A stretch of 14,295 nucleotides of DNA from Microbacteriaceae bacterium (GCA_947452355.1 CANGCU010000017.1:1-14295), one strand, 5' to 3'; positions 1-7,790 are shown, counted from the first letter of the stretch. Translations and numbers: made by a program. The notes: a model not told the origin generated them from the sequence alone.

Positions 1-674
1 ACACGGGCGAACTGGGTACCATCGACGGTTTATTGGTTGATCGAGCGTTCATCCCGGATCGCCGCAATCACGCGCAAGAGTTAACGACTATCGACCGCCT
101 CGCGGAGTTGGGGTTGGCCACTCCGCACATGATTCTCAACATTCTTGCGGCCGCAGGAATGGCTCTCGCAGTTGGGGCAACGGCACAGGACATTGCCACG
201 GGAATTGAATCGTTCGAAACGGATCATCATCGATGCGAGACCATCGCCGAAAACGGCGGGGTCGTCTGGGTCAATGATTCCAAGGCAACAAATGCCCATG
301 CGGCCAATGCGTCACTACGAGCGTTTCCCTCACTCGTGTGGATTGTCGGAGGTCTCTTCAAGGGAACTCACATTGACGAACTTGTCCAGGCGCACGCATC
401 GAGGCTTCGGGCCGTGATTGCCATTGGCGAGGACCGAGAGGAACCACGAAGGGTTATGGAGGCGTGGGCGCCCGCTGTTCCGTTCATCGAGATAGACCAC
501 GCCGACGACGTCATGCGCGCAGCGGTTCACGCCGCCGCCGCACTAGCTGAACCCGGGGATACGGTTCTTCTCGCTCCGGCCGCAGCGTCGATGGACCAAT
601 TCCAGGACTACGCCGACCGGGGGCGTCAATTTCACGACGCGGTGTTGGAAACGATCGGTCGTGGGGATGACTAA
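1..674 (+). CDS. murD: UDP-N-acetylmuramoyl-L-alanine--D-glutamate ligase, C-terminal part (5' end outside window)
   Basis: Cytoplasmic ATP-dependent ligase that adds D-glutamate to UDP-MurNAc-L-Ala in peptidoglycan precursor synthesis. Only the last 223 codons are present. The reading frame is open from position 3, so the TTG at 33 is an internal codon and not the start. The end of the central domain (HMILNILAAAGMALA) and the C-terminal Mur ligase domain are visible. The domain carries NDSKATNAHAANASL, a GGLFKGTHID stretch matching the usual GG-x-x-KG-x-D element, and APAAASMDQFQDYADRG near the end, matching the family's SPAxASFDQFxxxxxRG. The stop is TAA at 672-674, overlapping ftsW by 8 nt (14 nt if ftsW starts at 661). 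Family motifs and dcw context make the call secure. The N-terminal UDP-binding and ATP-binding parts cannot be judged here. Confidence 0.96.
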   Translation, partial: TGELGTIDGLLVDRAFIPDRRNHAQELTTIDRLAELGLATPHMILNILAAAGMALAVGATAQDIATGIESFETDHHRCETIAENGGVVWVNDSKATNAHAANASLRAFPSLVWIVGGLFKGTHIDELVQAHASRLRAVIAIGEDREEPRRVMEAWAPAVPFIEIDHADDVMRAAVHAAAALAEPGDTVLLAPAAASMDQFQDYADRGRQFHDAVLETIGRGDD

Positions 675-1818
675 CCCGCAACTATCTCGGCTCGTTCGAC
701 TGAATCCGTTTGCCCACGATTCACCGATCGTCACGTTGTTAGCGGCGGTCACCACGCTTCTGACGGTTTTTGGGCTGTTTATGGTGTTGTCTGCCTCTTC
801 GGTGTCAAGTGGACTGCAAAACGACGGCAACTTTTTTGCCGCCGCATTCATGCAAGCCGCGAGTGCTGCTATTGGCGCGGTGCTGTGTGTCACAATCGCC
901 CGATTCCCCATTACCTTTTGGAGCGCTGGACGCAACTACTTTCTGTTGTTGGGCGCTGGGTTGCAAGCCGCTGTGTTGCTTGTTGGATCCAGCTACGGCG
1001 GAAACAAGAACTGGCTCGACCTCGGTTTCGTGTCGATTCAACCGTCGGAGTTCCTCAAATTGGCCATCATTGTGTGGCTCGCATCGTGGATTCACGACAA
1101 CGACCACATGATCGACCTGCCGTTGCAATATTGGCGGGTGCCTGCACTATGGATAGGCGTACCGACACTGATGGTGGCCCTCGGTGGTGACCTCGGGACG
1201 ACCGTCATCCTTGTGATGATCATTCTTGGCATGCTGGCATTCGCGGGAATGCCTTCACGCACCATTTGGGCACTCGCGGCAATCGGCACCGCGATGGCGT
1301 TAGCACTGATGAATGTTGGTGGCTCTGGTCGCGGCTCGCGATTCATGTCTTGGATTCAAGGTTGTGCGCCCCAGGACTACGAGACAGTGTGTTGGCAGAC
1401 CATGCACGGACTGTGGGCGCTTTCGTCGGGCGGACTATTCGGTCTTGGATCGGGCAGCTCACGTGCGAAGTGGTCGTGGCTTCCGCATGCCGACTCGGAC
1501 TACATTTTCGCCATCATTGGCGAGGAACTCGGCATGATCGGTGCGATCGCACTCATCGTTCTCTTTCTGGTTCTCGCGGTCATCCTGATTCGATTGGTCC
1601 GAGAGTTCCCGCAACCGCTGACCCGCGTGCTCATCGGCGGTGTTTTCGTCTGGATTGTCGGGCAAGGCTTCGTCAATATCGCCGTCGTTCTCAACCTGTT
1701 GCCCGTTCTCGGTGTTCCGCTGCCCTTCATTTCATCGGGCGGGTCGTCTCTTCTCGCAAATTTCCTCGCAATAGGTGTCGTCATCAGTTGTGTTCGTCAC
1801 GAAGAGCGTTACGGATGA
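667..1818 (+). CDS. ftsW: Peptidoglycan glycosyltransferase / cell division protein FtsW (SEDS family)
   Basis: SEDS membrane protein that polymerises lipid II into septal glycan with its partner class b PBP. It has 383 residues from ATG 667. An in-frame GTG at 661 would add two residues, and neither start has a good Shine-Dalgarno; I prefer the ATG. Hydrophobic segments recur throughout, about ten in all, the first at roughly residues 21-45. SEDS motifs are clear: GFVSIQPSEFLKLA (about 120-133), GGDLGTT (about 173-179), LPHADSDYIFAIIGEELG (about 272-289) and PLPFISSGGSS (about 351-361). The last Asp of HADSD (Asp278) aligns with the catalytic Asp of FtsW/RodA. The segment before QPSE reads GGNKNWLDLG instead of the more common G-x-x-RW form. 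The stop overlaps the murG start as ATGA. RodA is the main alternative; position between murD and murG favours FtsW. Confidence 0.95.
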   Translation: MTNPQLSRLVRLNPFAHDSPIVTLLAAVTTLLTVFGLFMVLSASSVSSGLQNDGNFFAAAFMQAASAAIGAVLCVTIARFPITFWSAGRNYFLLLGAGLQAAVLLVGSSYGGNKNWLDLGFVSIQPSEFLKLAIIVWLASWIHDNDHMIDLPLQYWRVPALWIGVPTLMVALGGDLGTTVILVMIILGMLAFAGMPSRTIWALAAIGTAMALALMNVGGSGRGSRFMSWIQGCAPQDYETVCWQTMHGLWALSSGGLFGLGSGSSRAKWSWLPHADSDYIFAIIGEELGMIGAIALIVLFLVLAVILIRLVREFPQPLTRVLIGGVFVWIVGQGFVNIAVVLNLLPVLGVPLPFISSGGSSLLANFLAIGVVISCVRHEERYG

Positions 1819-2897
1819 CCGTCTTTCTCCTGGCGGGAGGTGGAACCGCGGGGCACGTCAACCCATTGCTTGCAACGGCCGATGCGATTCGTGCGCGTGA
1901 ACCTGACGCCACAGTGCTTGTTCTCGGCACTGTTGAGGGTCTGGAGTCACGACTTGTTCCCGCACGAGGCTACGAACTGTTAACGATTGACCGTTTGCCA
2001 TTTCCGCGCCGGCTTAGGAGCACGGCGCTCACATTCCCGGCACGCTTCCTGCGGGCCGTCAGTCAGGTACGAACCATCATCGCGACGCGGCACGTCGACG
2101 TCGTTGTCGGATTCGGTGGCTATGCGGCAGCCCCCGCGTACCTCGCGGCGAGCCAAGCAAAGGTGCCTCTTGTCATTCACGAAGCCAACGCTCTTCCGGG
2201 CATTGCGAATAGGTGGGGTGCCCGACTGACGCGATACGTCGGGGTCACATTTGCGGGAACTGCTCTGAAGAACGCGACACGAGTGGGCATGCCGCTTCGG
2301 TCTGAAATTGCGACGCTCGACCGTGTTGCCATGCGGAGCGAGGCATTGCGATTCTTTGGGCTCGACGCCAATCGGCCCGTGTTATTGGTGACAGGCGGAT
2401 CCACCGGCGCGGCGCGCATCAACTCAACAATTCGTGATTCGGCCAACTCAATCGTTGGCGCTGGCTGGCAAATTGTGCACACAGTCGGTGAAACTCGCGA
2501 CTTTGTCGACCCCATGATTGCCGGTTACCACCCGTTGGCCTATTGCGATCGAATGGACCTTGCTTTTTCCGCGGCAGACCTCGTCATCGCGCGTTCGGGC
2601 GCAGCGACGGTGTGTGAGATTGCCGGCTTGGGAATTGCCGCTGTGTTCGTCCCGTATCCCGTTGGAAATGGCGAACAAGAAGTCAACGCACGGGAACTCG
2701 TTGACGCGGGCGGTGCTCTGGTCTGTCCTGATGCTGCATTTAACCGCGAGTGGATCGACGAGTCCCTACTTCCGCTCTTGACCGACGAGGCCCGACGGAA
2801 CACGATGTCAATACGTGCACTCGGAATCGGAAATCGAGATGGCGCTGCGAAGCTCACAGATCTCGTGTTCCAGGCCCTCACCGATTTTCGGGCTTAG
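1815..2897 (+). CDS. murG: UDP-GlcNAc:undecaprenyl-pyrophosphoryl-MurNAc-pentapeptide GlcNAc transferase (lipid II synthase)
   Basis: GT-B glycosyltransferase at the inner face of the membrane that transfers GlcNAc onto lipid I to make lipid II, the FtsW substrate. It has 360 residues, normal for the family. The N-terminal domain has the glycine loop GGGTAGHVNP (residues 8-17), GFGGYAAAP (99-107) and IHEANALPGIANR (121-133). The C-terminal domain has VTGGSTGAARIN (192-203), the acceptor/donor motif ARSGAATVCEIAG (259-271) and PYPVGNGEQEVNA (280-292). The last replaces the HQ of many MurGs with EQ, in the manner I associate with actinobacteria. The frame stays open upstream to 1266 inside ftsW, but ATG 1815 starts exactly at the conserved N-terminus and forms an ATGA overlap with the ftsW stop, implying translational coupling. 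Confidence 0.96.
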   Translation: MTVFLLAGGGTAGHVNPLLATADAIRAREPDATVLVLGTVEGLESRLVPARGYELLTIDRLPFPRRLRSTALTFPARFLRAVSQVRTIIATRHVDVVVGFGGYAAAPAYLAASQAKVPLVIHEANALPGIANRWGARLTRYVGVTFAGTALKNATRVGMPLRSEIATLDRVAMRSEALRFFGLDANRPVLLVTGGSTGAARINSTIRDSANSIVGAGWQIVHTVGETRDFVDPMIAGYHPLAYCDRMDLAFSAADLVIARSGAATVCEIAGLGIAAVFVPYPVGNGEQEVNARELVDAGGALVCPDAAFNREWIDESLLPLLTDEARRNTMSIRALGIGNRDGAAKLTDLVFQALTDFRA

Positions 2898-2906
2898 GGT
2901 TGTGTC

Positions 2907-4298
2907 GTGATTGCACCTGACTTAGAGGTTTCGGTTCCGGATGATCTTGGCCGTGTGCATTTCATTGGTATCGGCGGAAGTGGCATGAGCGGAATCGCTC
3001 AGATGTTTCACCAACGTGGAATCACCGTCACGGGGTCCGATCGTGCTCACTCGCACACGGTCGAATCTCTTCGGGCGCGTGGCATAGACGTACAAATCGG
3101 GCACGAACCCCTCGCCGTCCGCGAGGCGAACACCGTCGTCGTCACGGGAGCCTTATGGCAGGACAATCCGGAATATCGGTGGGCGATCGAGCACGAGATT
3201 CTCGTTATTCACCGCTCGGTTGCGCTCAATTGGTTGTTGAGAGGCACGCGGGTTATTTCGGTGGCGGGCGCACACGGCAAGACCACGTCAACGGGAATGA
3301 TTGTCACGGCACTTCGCGGCGTGAACCGCGATCCGTCGTTTGTGAACGGCGGAGTGATTGCGAATCTCGGTGCCTCGTGGGGGACAGGTGGCGATGACGA
3401 ATTCGTGATTGAGGCAGACGAATCGGATGGGTCGTTCCTGCTATACCCAACCGCCATCGGACTCATCACCAATATCGACACTGATCACCTGGACCACTAT
3501 GGTTCTGCGGAAGCGTTCGACGACGCGTTTGTGACCTTTGCTAACCAGTGCAGTGAACGCGTCGTTGTGTCGGGGGATGACCCGACACTTCGACGTTTAG
3601 CCTCGCGAATCACAACGCCCATCGTGACCTTCGGTGAAACAGAGGGAGTTGATTTCCGGGTAACACACATCGCCTCGTCGTCGAGCGGGGTAGTCGCCAC
3701 CGTGTCGCATCTAGGACAAGACGTTGAACTGCGCCTTTCGATCGCCGGCGCACACAATGCGGTCAATGCTGTGGGTGCGATCGCGGTTCTGGTTCAGTTG
3801 GGCGTGCCATTGGGCGAGGCGGCCAACGCGATGCACGATTTTGCGGGCACGGGGCGTCGTTTTGAACTTCATGACACCGTTCGCGGCGTTCGGGTCTATG
3901 ACGACTATGCCCATCACCCGCGTGAGGTACGCGCCGCTCTGGCGACCGCACGAAGTGTCGTGGGAACCGGTCGAGTAATCGCCATTCATCAACCGCATTT
4001 GTTCTCGCGCACACGTGACATGGCTGCAGACTTTGCTCACGAATACGAATCCGGGGCTGACTTTACGGTTGTACTGGACGTCTACGGCGCCAGGGAGGAC
4101 CCCATCCCCGGTGTGACGGGCGCACTCGTGTCGGAGGCGTATGTCGATCCATTGAAAGTTTCCTATTGCCCTGATTGGTCCGATGCCGCGCGGGTTGCAG
4201 CACAGCACGCACGCGATGGGGACATCATTATGACCTTGTCGTGTGGCGATGTTTATCGGATCATTCCGCAGGTACTCACGGAGCTTGACCTTTCGTGA
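2907..4298 (+). CDS. murC: UDP-N-acetylmuramate--L-alanine ligase
   Basis: Cytoplasmic ATP-dependent ligase that commits UDP-MurNAc to peptide synthesis by adding L-alanine. It has 463 residues, a usual length, with a GTG start 9 nt after murG. The N-terminal domain has VHFIGIGGSGMSGIA (residues 17-31) for UDP binding. The central domain has the P-loop GAHGKTT (121-127), EADESDGSF (169-177) and the TNIDTDHLDHYG stretch (188-199). The C-terminal domain has YDDYAHHPREVRA (331-343) and IHQPHLFSRT (360-369), both typical of MurC. Near the C-terminus, where most MurCs have GAGD, it reads LSCGDVY (444-450), and VVVTGAL (77-83) stands where VVxSSAI is common. The rest is canonical, so I expect an active enzyme. 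Its stop overlaps the ftsQ start as GTGA. Confidence 0.96.
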   Translation: MIAPDLEVSVPDDLGRVHFIGIGGSGMSGIAQMFHQRGITVTGSDRAHSHTVESLRARGIDVQIGHEPLAVREANTVVVTGALWQDNPEYRWAIEHEILVIHRSVALNWLLRGTRVISVAGAHGKTTSTGMIVTALRGVNRDPSFVNGGVIANLGASWGTGGDDEFVIEADESDGSFLLYPTAIGLITNIDTDHLDHYGSAEAFDDAFVTFANQCSERVVVSGDDPTLRRLASRITTPIVTFGETEGVDFRVTHIASSSSGVVATVSHLGQDVELRLSIAGAHNAVNAVGAIAVLVQLGVPLGEAANAMHDFAGTGRRFELHDTVRGVRVYDDYAHHPREVRAALATARSVVGTGRVIAIHQPHLFSRTRDMAADFAHEYESGADFTVVLDVYGAREDPIPGVTGALVSEAYVDPLKVSYCPDWSDAARVAAQHARDGDIIMTLSCGDVYRIIPQVLTELDLS

Positions 4299-5107
4299 AA
4301 CGTCCTGATTTTCCCGGGGCCGGCATCGCCCCGCGCACCACTCGTCCCACCTCGCTGCCGAAGGCATTCCAACCCGTGAGGAAAATGGAAAGCGATGCAC
4401 ACCGCTTCACGGTGCGACGCCGCCGACGACGCGCGTCGTGGTTAATCGGCATCGGCACCTTTCTTGCGCTCATTCTGATTGTGACGGGAATCGTCTTGTC
4501 GCCGTTATTGACACTGACCGAGGTCATCGTCAAAGGCCGCGAGTCGGTAGAAACAGACGTCGTTGTTGGGTCGGTGTCGGACCAAATCGGCAAGCCCCTG
4601 GCCTCGCTCAACTTTGATTCAATCCGCGATCGGCTGGCCACCGTCGCGCGAATTCAATCGTTTACCACCGAGATTCAGCCACCGCATACCCTCGTGATTC
4701 GAATTGTTGAGCGGCAGGCCATCGGATACATGTCCGCGAACACCAAGTGGTCAATCGTCGACGCCGCCGGGGTGGTCATTGACACCGTCATTTCGCGACC
4801 GATGAGGCTCCCCGAATTGTCCATCCCGTCGACCGCGGATCGGGGCTTCACCGCCATCACCGAAACTCTGAAGGCTCTTCCCGATTCGCTTCGCCGCACC
4901 GTGCAGTCGATCACCGCGACTTCGCGCGATACCGTGCGATTCACCATTCGGGGCAGTGGGCATCGAATCACCTGGGGCTCACCCGATAATTCATCCCTCA
5001 AGGTCTTGGTCATGGATCGCGCGTTGGAGGTTGCCCGCCGCGACGGTGGAGTGTACGAGATTGACGTGTCGGCCCCCGACAACATCGTCCTTCAGCGGAT
5101 TGGGTAA
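4295..5107 (+). CDS. ftsQ: Cell division protein FtsQ (POTRA domain, DivIB type)
   Basis: Bitopic membrane protein that bridges early and late divisome components, working with FtsL and FtsB. It has 270 residues. A basic cytoplasmic N-terminus of about 48 residues ends in a run of six arginines (41-46). One transmembrane helix follows at roughly 48-70, then the outside POTRA domain at about 72-140, which starts LTLTEVIVKGRESV and ends PHTLVIRIVERQAIGY (the usual Px-L-x-I-x-I-x-ER). An FtsQ-type C-terminal domain follows. The start is GTG 4295 in a GTGA overlap with the murC stop. FtsQ diverges quickly, so the call rests on topology, the POTRA motifs and position between murC and ftsZ. Confidence 0.92.
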   Translation: MKRPDFPGAGIAPRTTRPTSLPKAFQPVRKMESDAHRFTVRRRRRRASWLIGIGTFLALILIVTGIVLSPLLTLTEVIVKGRESVETDVVVGSVSDQIGKPLASLNFDSIRDRLATVARIQSFTTEIQPPHTLVIRIVERQAIGYMSANTKWSIVDAAGVVIDTVISRPMRLPELSIPSTADRGFTAITETLKALPDSLRRTVQSITATSRDTVRFTIRGSGHRITWGSPDNSSLKVLVMDRALEVARRDGGVYEIDVSAPDNIVLQRIG

Positions 5108-5127
5108 TTTCCGACACGCCGACAGTG

Positions 5128-5145
5128 CTGCAGGGTTCCCCGCAG
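5128..5145 (+). other. Possible RNA hairpin between ftsQ and ftsZ
   Basis: CTGC (5128-5131) and GCAG (5142-5145) are complementary and enclose a GG/CC continuation with one A-C mismatch and a four-base loop. It lies 20 nt after the ftsQ stop. No T-run follows, so it is not a typical intrinsic terminator. It could be a weak attenuating or stabilising structure, or chance. Confidence 0.25.
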
Positions 5146-5187
5146 GGCGCTGGCTATCGTGTGGGTGCCTGAGAGGGCGACAAAAGT

Positions 5188-5203
5188 CTTGACTTCAAGT
5201 TGA
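5188..5203 (+). promoter_or_regulatory. Palindromic element in the ftsZ leader (CTTGACTTCAAGTTGA)
   Basis: The 16 bases form two nested palindromes: CTTGA-CT-TCAAG and TCAA-G-TTGA. The element ends 11 nt before the ftsZ Shine-Dalgarno. TTGACT at 5189-5194 looks like a -35 box, but no convincing -10 lies 16-18 nt downstream. A TATCGT at 5155-5160 is a better -10 candidate, which would place this element inside the ftsZ 5' leader. An operator, leader hairpin or part of a promoter are all possible. I recall similar GACTT/TTGAG-type sequences upstream of ftsZ in other actinobacteria, but could not check. Confidence 0.35.
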
Positions 5204-5214
5204 GCCTGAACGTT

Positions 5215-5220
5215 GGAGGA
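5215..5220 (+). promoter_or_regulatory. ftsZ ribosome binding site
   Basis: GGAGGA sits 4 nt before ATG 5225. An in-frame TTG at 5213 would place the Shine-Dalgarno inside the coding region, so this site decides for the ATG. It is much stronger than the sites in the overlapping genes upstream, fitting the high FtsZ level cells need. Confidence 0.8.
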
Positions 5221-5224
5221 ATCC

Positions 5225-6340
5225 ATGGCATCCGCAAGCAACAACTATCTCGCCGTCATCAAAGTCGTCGGCGTCGGTGGAGGTGGCGTTAACGCCGTCA
5301 ATCGCATGATTGAAGCGAGTGTCAAGGGTGTCGAATTCATCGCGGTCAACACCGACGCACAGGCCCTTCTGAACAGTGACGCCGACGTCAAACTGGACGT
5401 TGGACGTGAGCTGACCCGCGGACTTGGCGCCGGCGCTGATCCGGAAATCGGCCGACGCGCAGCGGAAGATCACGCGACCGAAATCGAAGAAAGCCTTGCC
5501 GGGGCCGACCTCGTGTTCGTGACCGCCGGTGAAGGCGGGGGAACGGGAACGGGCGGTGCGCCCGTCGTCGCTCGAATCGCGAAGTCGATCGGTGCGTTGA
5601 CGATCGGAGTGGTGACGACACCCTTCGGCTTTGAAGCCCGTCGTCGGCGCGAGCAAGCCGAAGCCGGCATCGAGCGTTTGCGCGGCGAGGTCGACACTCT
5701 GATAGTTGTTCCCAACGATCGTTTACTGAAACTTGCGGACCCGACGATCTCGGTCCCGGAAGCCTTTGCCATCGCCGACGAAGTTCTTCTTGCCGGTGTT
5801 CAGGGAATCACCAACCTCATCACGAACCCGGGCCTCATCAATTTGGACTTCGCCGATGTTCGTAGCGTCATGCGTGACGCGGGAACGTCGCTCATGGGTG
5901 TCGGTAGCGCTCGAGGCGCCGAACGTGCGATCAAGGCGACGGAAATGGCCATTGCGTCCCCGATGCTCGATCAGACGATCAACGGAGCGCACGGCGTGTT
6001 GATGTCGTTCCAGGGCGGTTCAAACCTGACCATCATGGAAGTGAACGAAGCCGCGTCATTGATTTCGGAAGCCATTCACCCCGAGGCAAACTTCATCTGG
6101 GGGATGGGCATCGACGACACACTCGGCGACGAAGTGCGCGTAACGGTTATCGCTGCCGGTTTTGACGAGCGTGACACCGTTCGTCCCGCCCGAGTGGGCA
6201 GCGTCGAATCCTTCCAAACTCCGGATGAGGAATTGGGGCACAGTGAATTCGGTCGTTCCAACACGACGACAGACATCCCCGTGTTGACGGACCAATTCTC
6301 GGAGTCGGGAATTTACGATCTTCCCGAATTCCTCCAGTAG
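5225..6340 (+). CDS. ftsZ: Cell division protein FtsZ (tubulin-like GTPase)
   Basis: Forms the GTP-dependent Z ring that recruits the divisome. It has 371 residues. The nucleotide-binding domain opens with [18 protein letters not shown] (12-29) and carries the tubulin signature [14 protein letters not shown] (100-113); Glu103 replaces the common Met and Gly111 a common Ala. [13 protein letters not shown] (133-145) is typical. The T7 loop [11 protein letters not shown] (206-216) keeps the acidic residues that hydrolyse GTP in the adjoining subunit. The globular core ends near residue 313. The disordered linker is only about 45 residues, and the C-terminal peptide IYDLPEFLQ (363-371) corresponds to the (D/E)-(V/I/L)-P-x-FL tail that binds SepF in actinobacteria. 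Translation starts at ATG 5225 behind GGAGGA. sepF lies two genes downstream, a natural partner. Confidence 0.97.
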   Translation: MASASNNYLAVIKVVGVGGGGVNAVNRMIEASVKGVEFIAVNTDAQALLNSDADVKLDVGRELTRGLGAGADPEIGRRAAEDHATEIEESLAGADLVFVTAGEGGGTGTGGAPVVARIAKSIGALTIGVVTTPFGFEARRRREQAEAGIERLRGEVDTLIVVPNDRLLKLADPTISVPEAFAIADEVLLAGVQGITNLITNPGLINLDFADVRSVMRDAGTSLMGVGSARGAERAIKATEMAIASPMLDQTINGAHGVLMSFQGGSNLTIMEVNEAASLISEAIHPEANFIWGMGIDDTLGDEVRVTVIAAGFDERDTVRPARVGSVESFQTPDEELGHSEFGRSNTTTDIPVLTDQFSESGIYDLPEFLQ

Positions 6341-6345
6341 TCGCG

Positions 6346-7020
6346 ATGTCAGCGGCGGCCGCGCGGTGGCGTGCGGTAAGAGACGAAATTGACGCGGAAT
6401 GCGTCGCGTGGGGTCGAAACCCGGCGGATGTGACCCTGATTGTTGTGACTAAATTCCATCCCGCGTCTCTCGTTGACGAGTTGTGGAACGCCGGTGCGCG
6501 AGATTTTGGTGAGAGCCGACACCAAGATGCCGCACCTAAAGCCGAAGAACTTCTCCACCGTGATCTGAATTGGCACTTTGTCGGACAGGTTCAGTCAAAT
6601 AAGGCGCGGGCAATCGCTCGATACGCATCGACGATTCATTCTTTAGACCGCGACAGCGTTGTCGATGCCTTAGCGACATCCGACAATCGAGTCGGCGGTT
6701 TCATCGAATTGAATCTCACCGACGATCCAGGTCGAGGCGGTGTGGATTCGGCCGACGCGATGCTGAGCCTTGCGGAACGCATTATGGCGACTGAGACCAT
6801 CGATCTTCGCGGTGTGATGGCGGTGGCACCACAAGATGTTGATCCACGTGACGCGTTCGCCCGCGTTGCGACCCTGTCCGACATTCTCGTGCAGGCGTAT
6901 CCGAATGCCAATGCGATATCAGCGGGCATGAGCGCCGACTGGAAACACGCGATTGAGCATGGCGCGACACACCTTCGCATCGGCACCGCAATAACGGGGA
7001 ATCGACCACATTCGGGTTAA
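6346..7020 (+). CDS. yggS: YggS/PLPBP-family pyridoxal phosphate homeostasis protein
   Basis: PLP-binding TIM-barrel protein without known catalytic activity that buffers PLP and affects amino and keto acid balance; called YlmE in Gram-positive division clusters. It has 224 residues. Lys36 in LIVVTKFHP is the expected PLP Schiff-base lysine. FGESRHQDA (54-62) corresponds to FGEN-x-x-QE, WHFVGQVQSNK (76-86) is the classic WHFIG-x-LQ-x-NK, and SAGMSADWKHAIEHGATHLR near the C-terminus supplies the phosphate-binding segment. It starts 5 nt after the ftsZ stop with no clear Shine-Dalgarno, so it probably depends on translation running on from ftsZ. In many actinobacteria pgeF (ylmD) lies between ftsZ and this gene; it is missing here. 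Confidence 0.93.
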   Translation: MSAAAARWRAVRDEIDAECVAWGRNPADVTLIVVTKFHPASLVDELWNAGARDFGESRHQDAAPKAEELLHRDLNWHFVGQVQSNKARAIARYASTIHSLDRDSVVDALATSDNRVGGFIELNLTDDPGRGGVDSADAMLSLAERIMATETIDLRGVMAVAPQDVDPRDAFARVATLSDILVQAYPNANAISAGMSADWKHAIEHGATHLRIGTAITGNRPHSG

Positions 7021-7035
7021 TCTGATGAAAACCTC

Positions 7036-7041
7036 AAGGAG
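7036..7041 (+). promoter_or_regulatory. sepF ribosome binding site
   Basis: AAGGAG lies 11 nt before ATG 7053, with a second GAGAGG overlapping it a little closer. This gives sepF its own strong initiation signal after the yggS stop. I see no convincing promoter in the 32-nt gap. Confidence 0.6.
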
Positions 7042-7052
7042 AGGACATCGTC

Positions 7053-7499
7053 ATGAGGAAAACACTTGAATACTTGGGCTTCATCGATTCATCGGTCGGT
7101 CACGCACCTCGCGAACGAGCGAGCGTTCGACCTGAGCCTGTTCGTTCGGCCGGTCCACGCGCTGTCGCCCCGGTCCGCTCGATGACTCGCTCGCGCCACG
7201 ACCAGGCATATTCGGTGATTCACACGATGCGTCCCCGCCGTTACGGCTCGGATGCTGCGGGCATTGCCGAGACCTTTGCGGGCGGATCGCCGATTATTGT
7301 CGATCTGGCGATGATGCAAGAGGCCGAGGTGCGTCGACTCATCGACTTCATGAGCGGACTCGTCAGCGGTCTAAGCGGCAACATTCGCCCCGTGGCCACG
7401 AAAGTTTTTCTTCTCACACCGTTGGGGATTGAACAATTCGATGATGAAGCTGATCAGAACAGCCTTCGCACGGACGCTGTCGACGCGTTCCTGGACTAA
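7053..7499 (+). CDS. sepF: Cell division protein SepF
   Basis: Membrane-binding protein that tethers FtsZ filaments at the septum, the main FtsZ anchor in actinobacteria that lack FtsA and ZipA. It has 148 residues. The N-terminus MRKTLEYLGF is the short amphipathic membrane-targeting segment. A basic, Arg/Pro-rich linker (about 17-50) follows, then the SepF (DUF552) domain: YSVIHTMRPRRYGSDAAGIA (53-72), FAGGSPIIVDLAMM (75-88), RRLIDFMSGLVSGLSG (94-109) and KVFLLTP (117-123). Asp84 stands where Asn is usual in the VxxNL strand. The acidic tail after residue 128 is short. It is followed 3 nt later by yggT, with ftsZ upstream, so this is the usual ylm module. Confidence 0.95.
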   Translation: MRKTLEYLGFIDSSVGHAPRERASVRPEPVRSAGPRAVAPVRSMTRSRHDQAYSVIHTMRPRRYGSDAAGIAETFAGGSPIIVDLAMMQEAEVRRLIDFMSGLVSGLSGNIRPVATKVFLLTPLGIEQFDDEADQNSLRTDAVDAFLD

Positions 7500-7502
7500 T
7501 CC

Positions 7503-7781
7503 ATGCCCGCAGTGGGTTACATCCTCTGGGTGATTTTGTGGTCTTTCTCGGCGTTGTTGTGGATTCGATTCATCATCGATTGGGTTCGACAAATCGCTCC
7601 CCAATGGCGTCCGCGTGGTCTCGTGTTGGTCATCGCGGAAGCGACGTTCACGGTCACGGATCCGCCGCTCAAATTTGTCCGCCGGTTTATCAAGCCCCTC
7701 CGCATCGGAGCGGTCGCGATTGACTTTTCATGGACAATTTTGTTATTTGCCGTTTATCTTGCAATGGGCTGGGTTAGTTAG
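7503..7781 (+). CDS. yggT: YggT-family membrane protein
   Basis: Small integral membrane protein of unknown biochemical role (YlmG in Gram-positives), repeatedly found next to sepF and linked to division or osmotic stress. It has 92 residues. One hydrophobic helix lies at about 5-25, a second at about 72-90, and between them is a basic loop containing the family signature TDPPLKFVRRFIKPLRIG (52-69). AIDFSW follows at 72-77. The start ATG is 3 nt after the sepF stop, indicating co-transcription. Membership is clear from the TDPPLKxxRRxIxP motif; function remains open. Confidence 0.9.
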   Translation: MPAVGYILWVILWSFSALLWIRFIIDWVRQIAPQWRPRGLVLVIAEATFTVTDPPLKFVRRFIKPLRIGAVAIDFSWTILLFAVYLAMGWVS

Positions 7782-7790
7782 GGTTCGCGG

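Noticed and set aside
1266..1814. Open frame upstream of murG continuing its frame through ftsW
   Set aside because: It is the off-frame shadow of ftsW. MurG homology begins exactly at ATG 1815, and a fused protein would begin with Arg-rich, unrelated sequence.
3711..4400. A 229-codon minus-strand frame over murC and ftsQ
   Set aside because: Antisense to conserved coding sequence, with no recognisable domain or Shine-Dalgarno.
5128..5145. Intrinsic terminator after ftsQ
   Set aside because: The stem is short with a mismatch and no T-run follows. Kept only as a low-confidence hairpin.
5189..5194. TTGACT as a -35 box for ftsZ
   Set aside because: No TAxxxT lies 16-18 nt downstream; that region is GTTGGA and the Shine-Dalgarno.
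5213..5224. TTG 5213 as the ftsZ start
   Set aside because: The codons would be made of the Shine-Dalgarno itself. ATG 5225 has GGAGGA at a workable distance and matches the family N-terminus.
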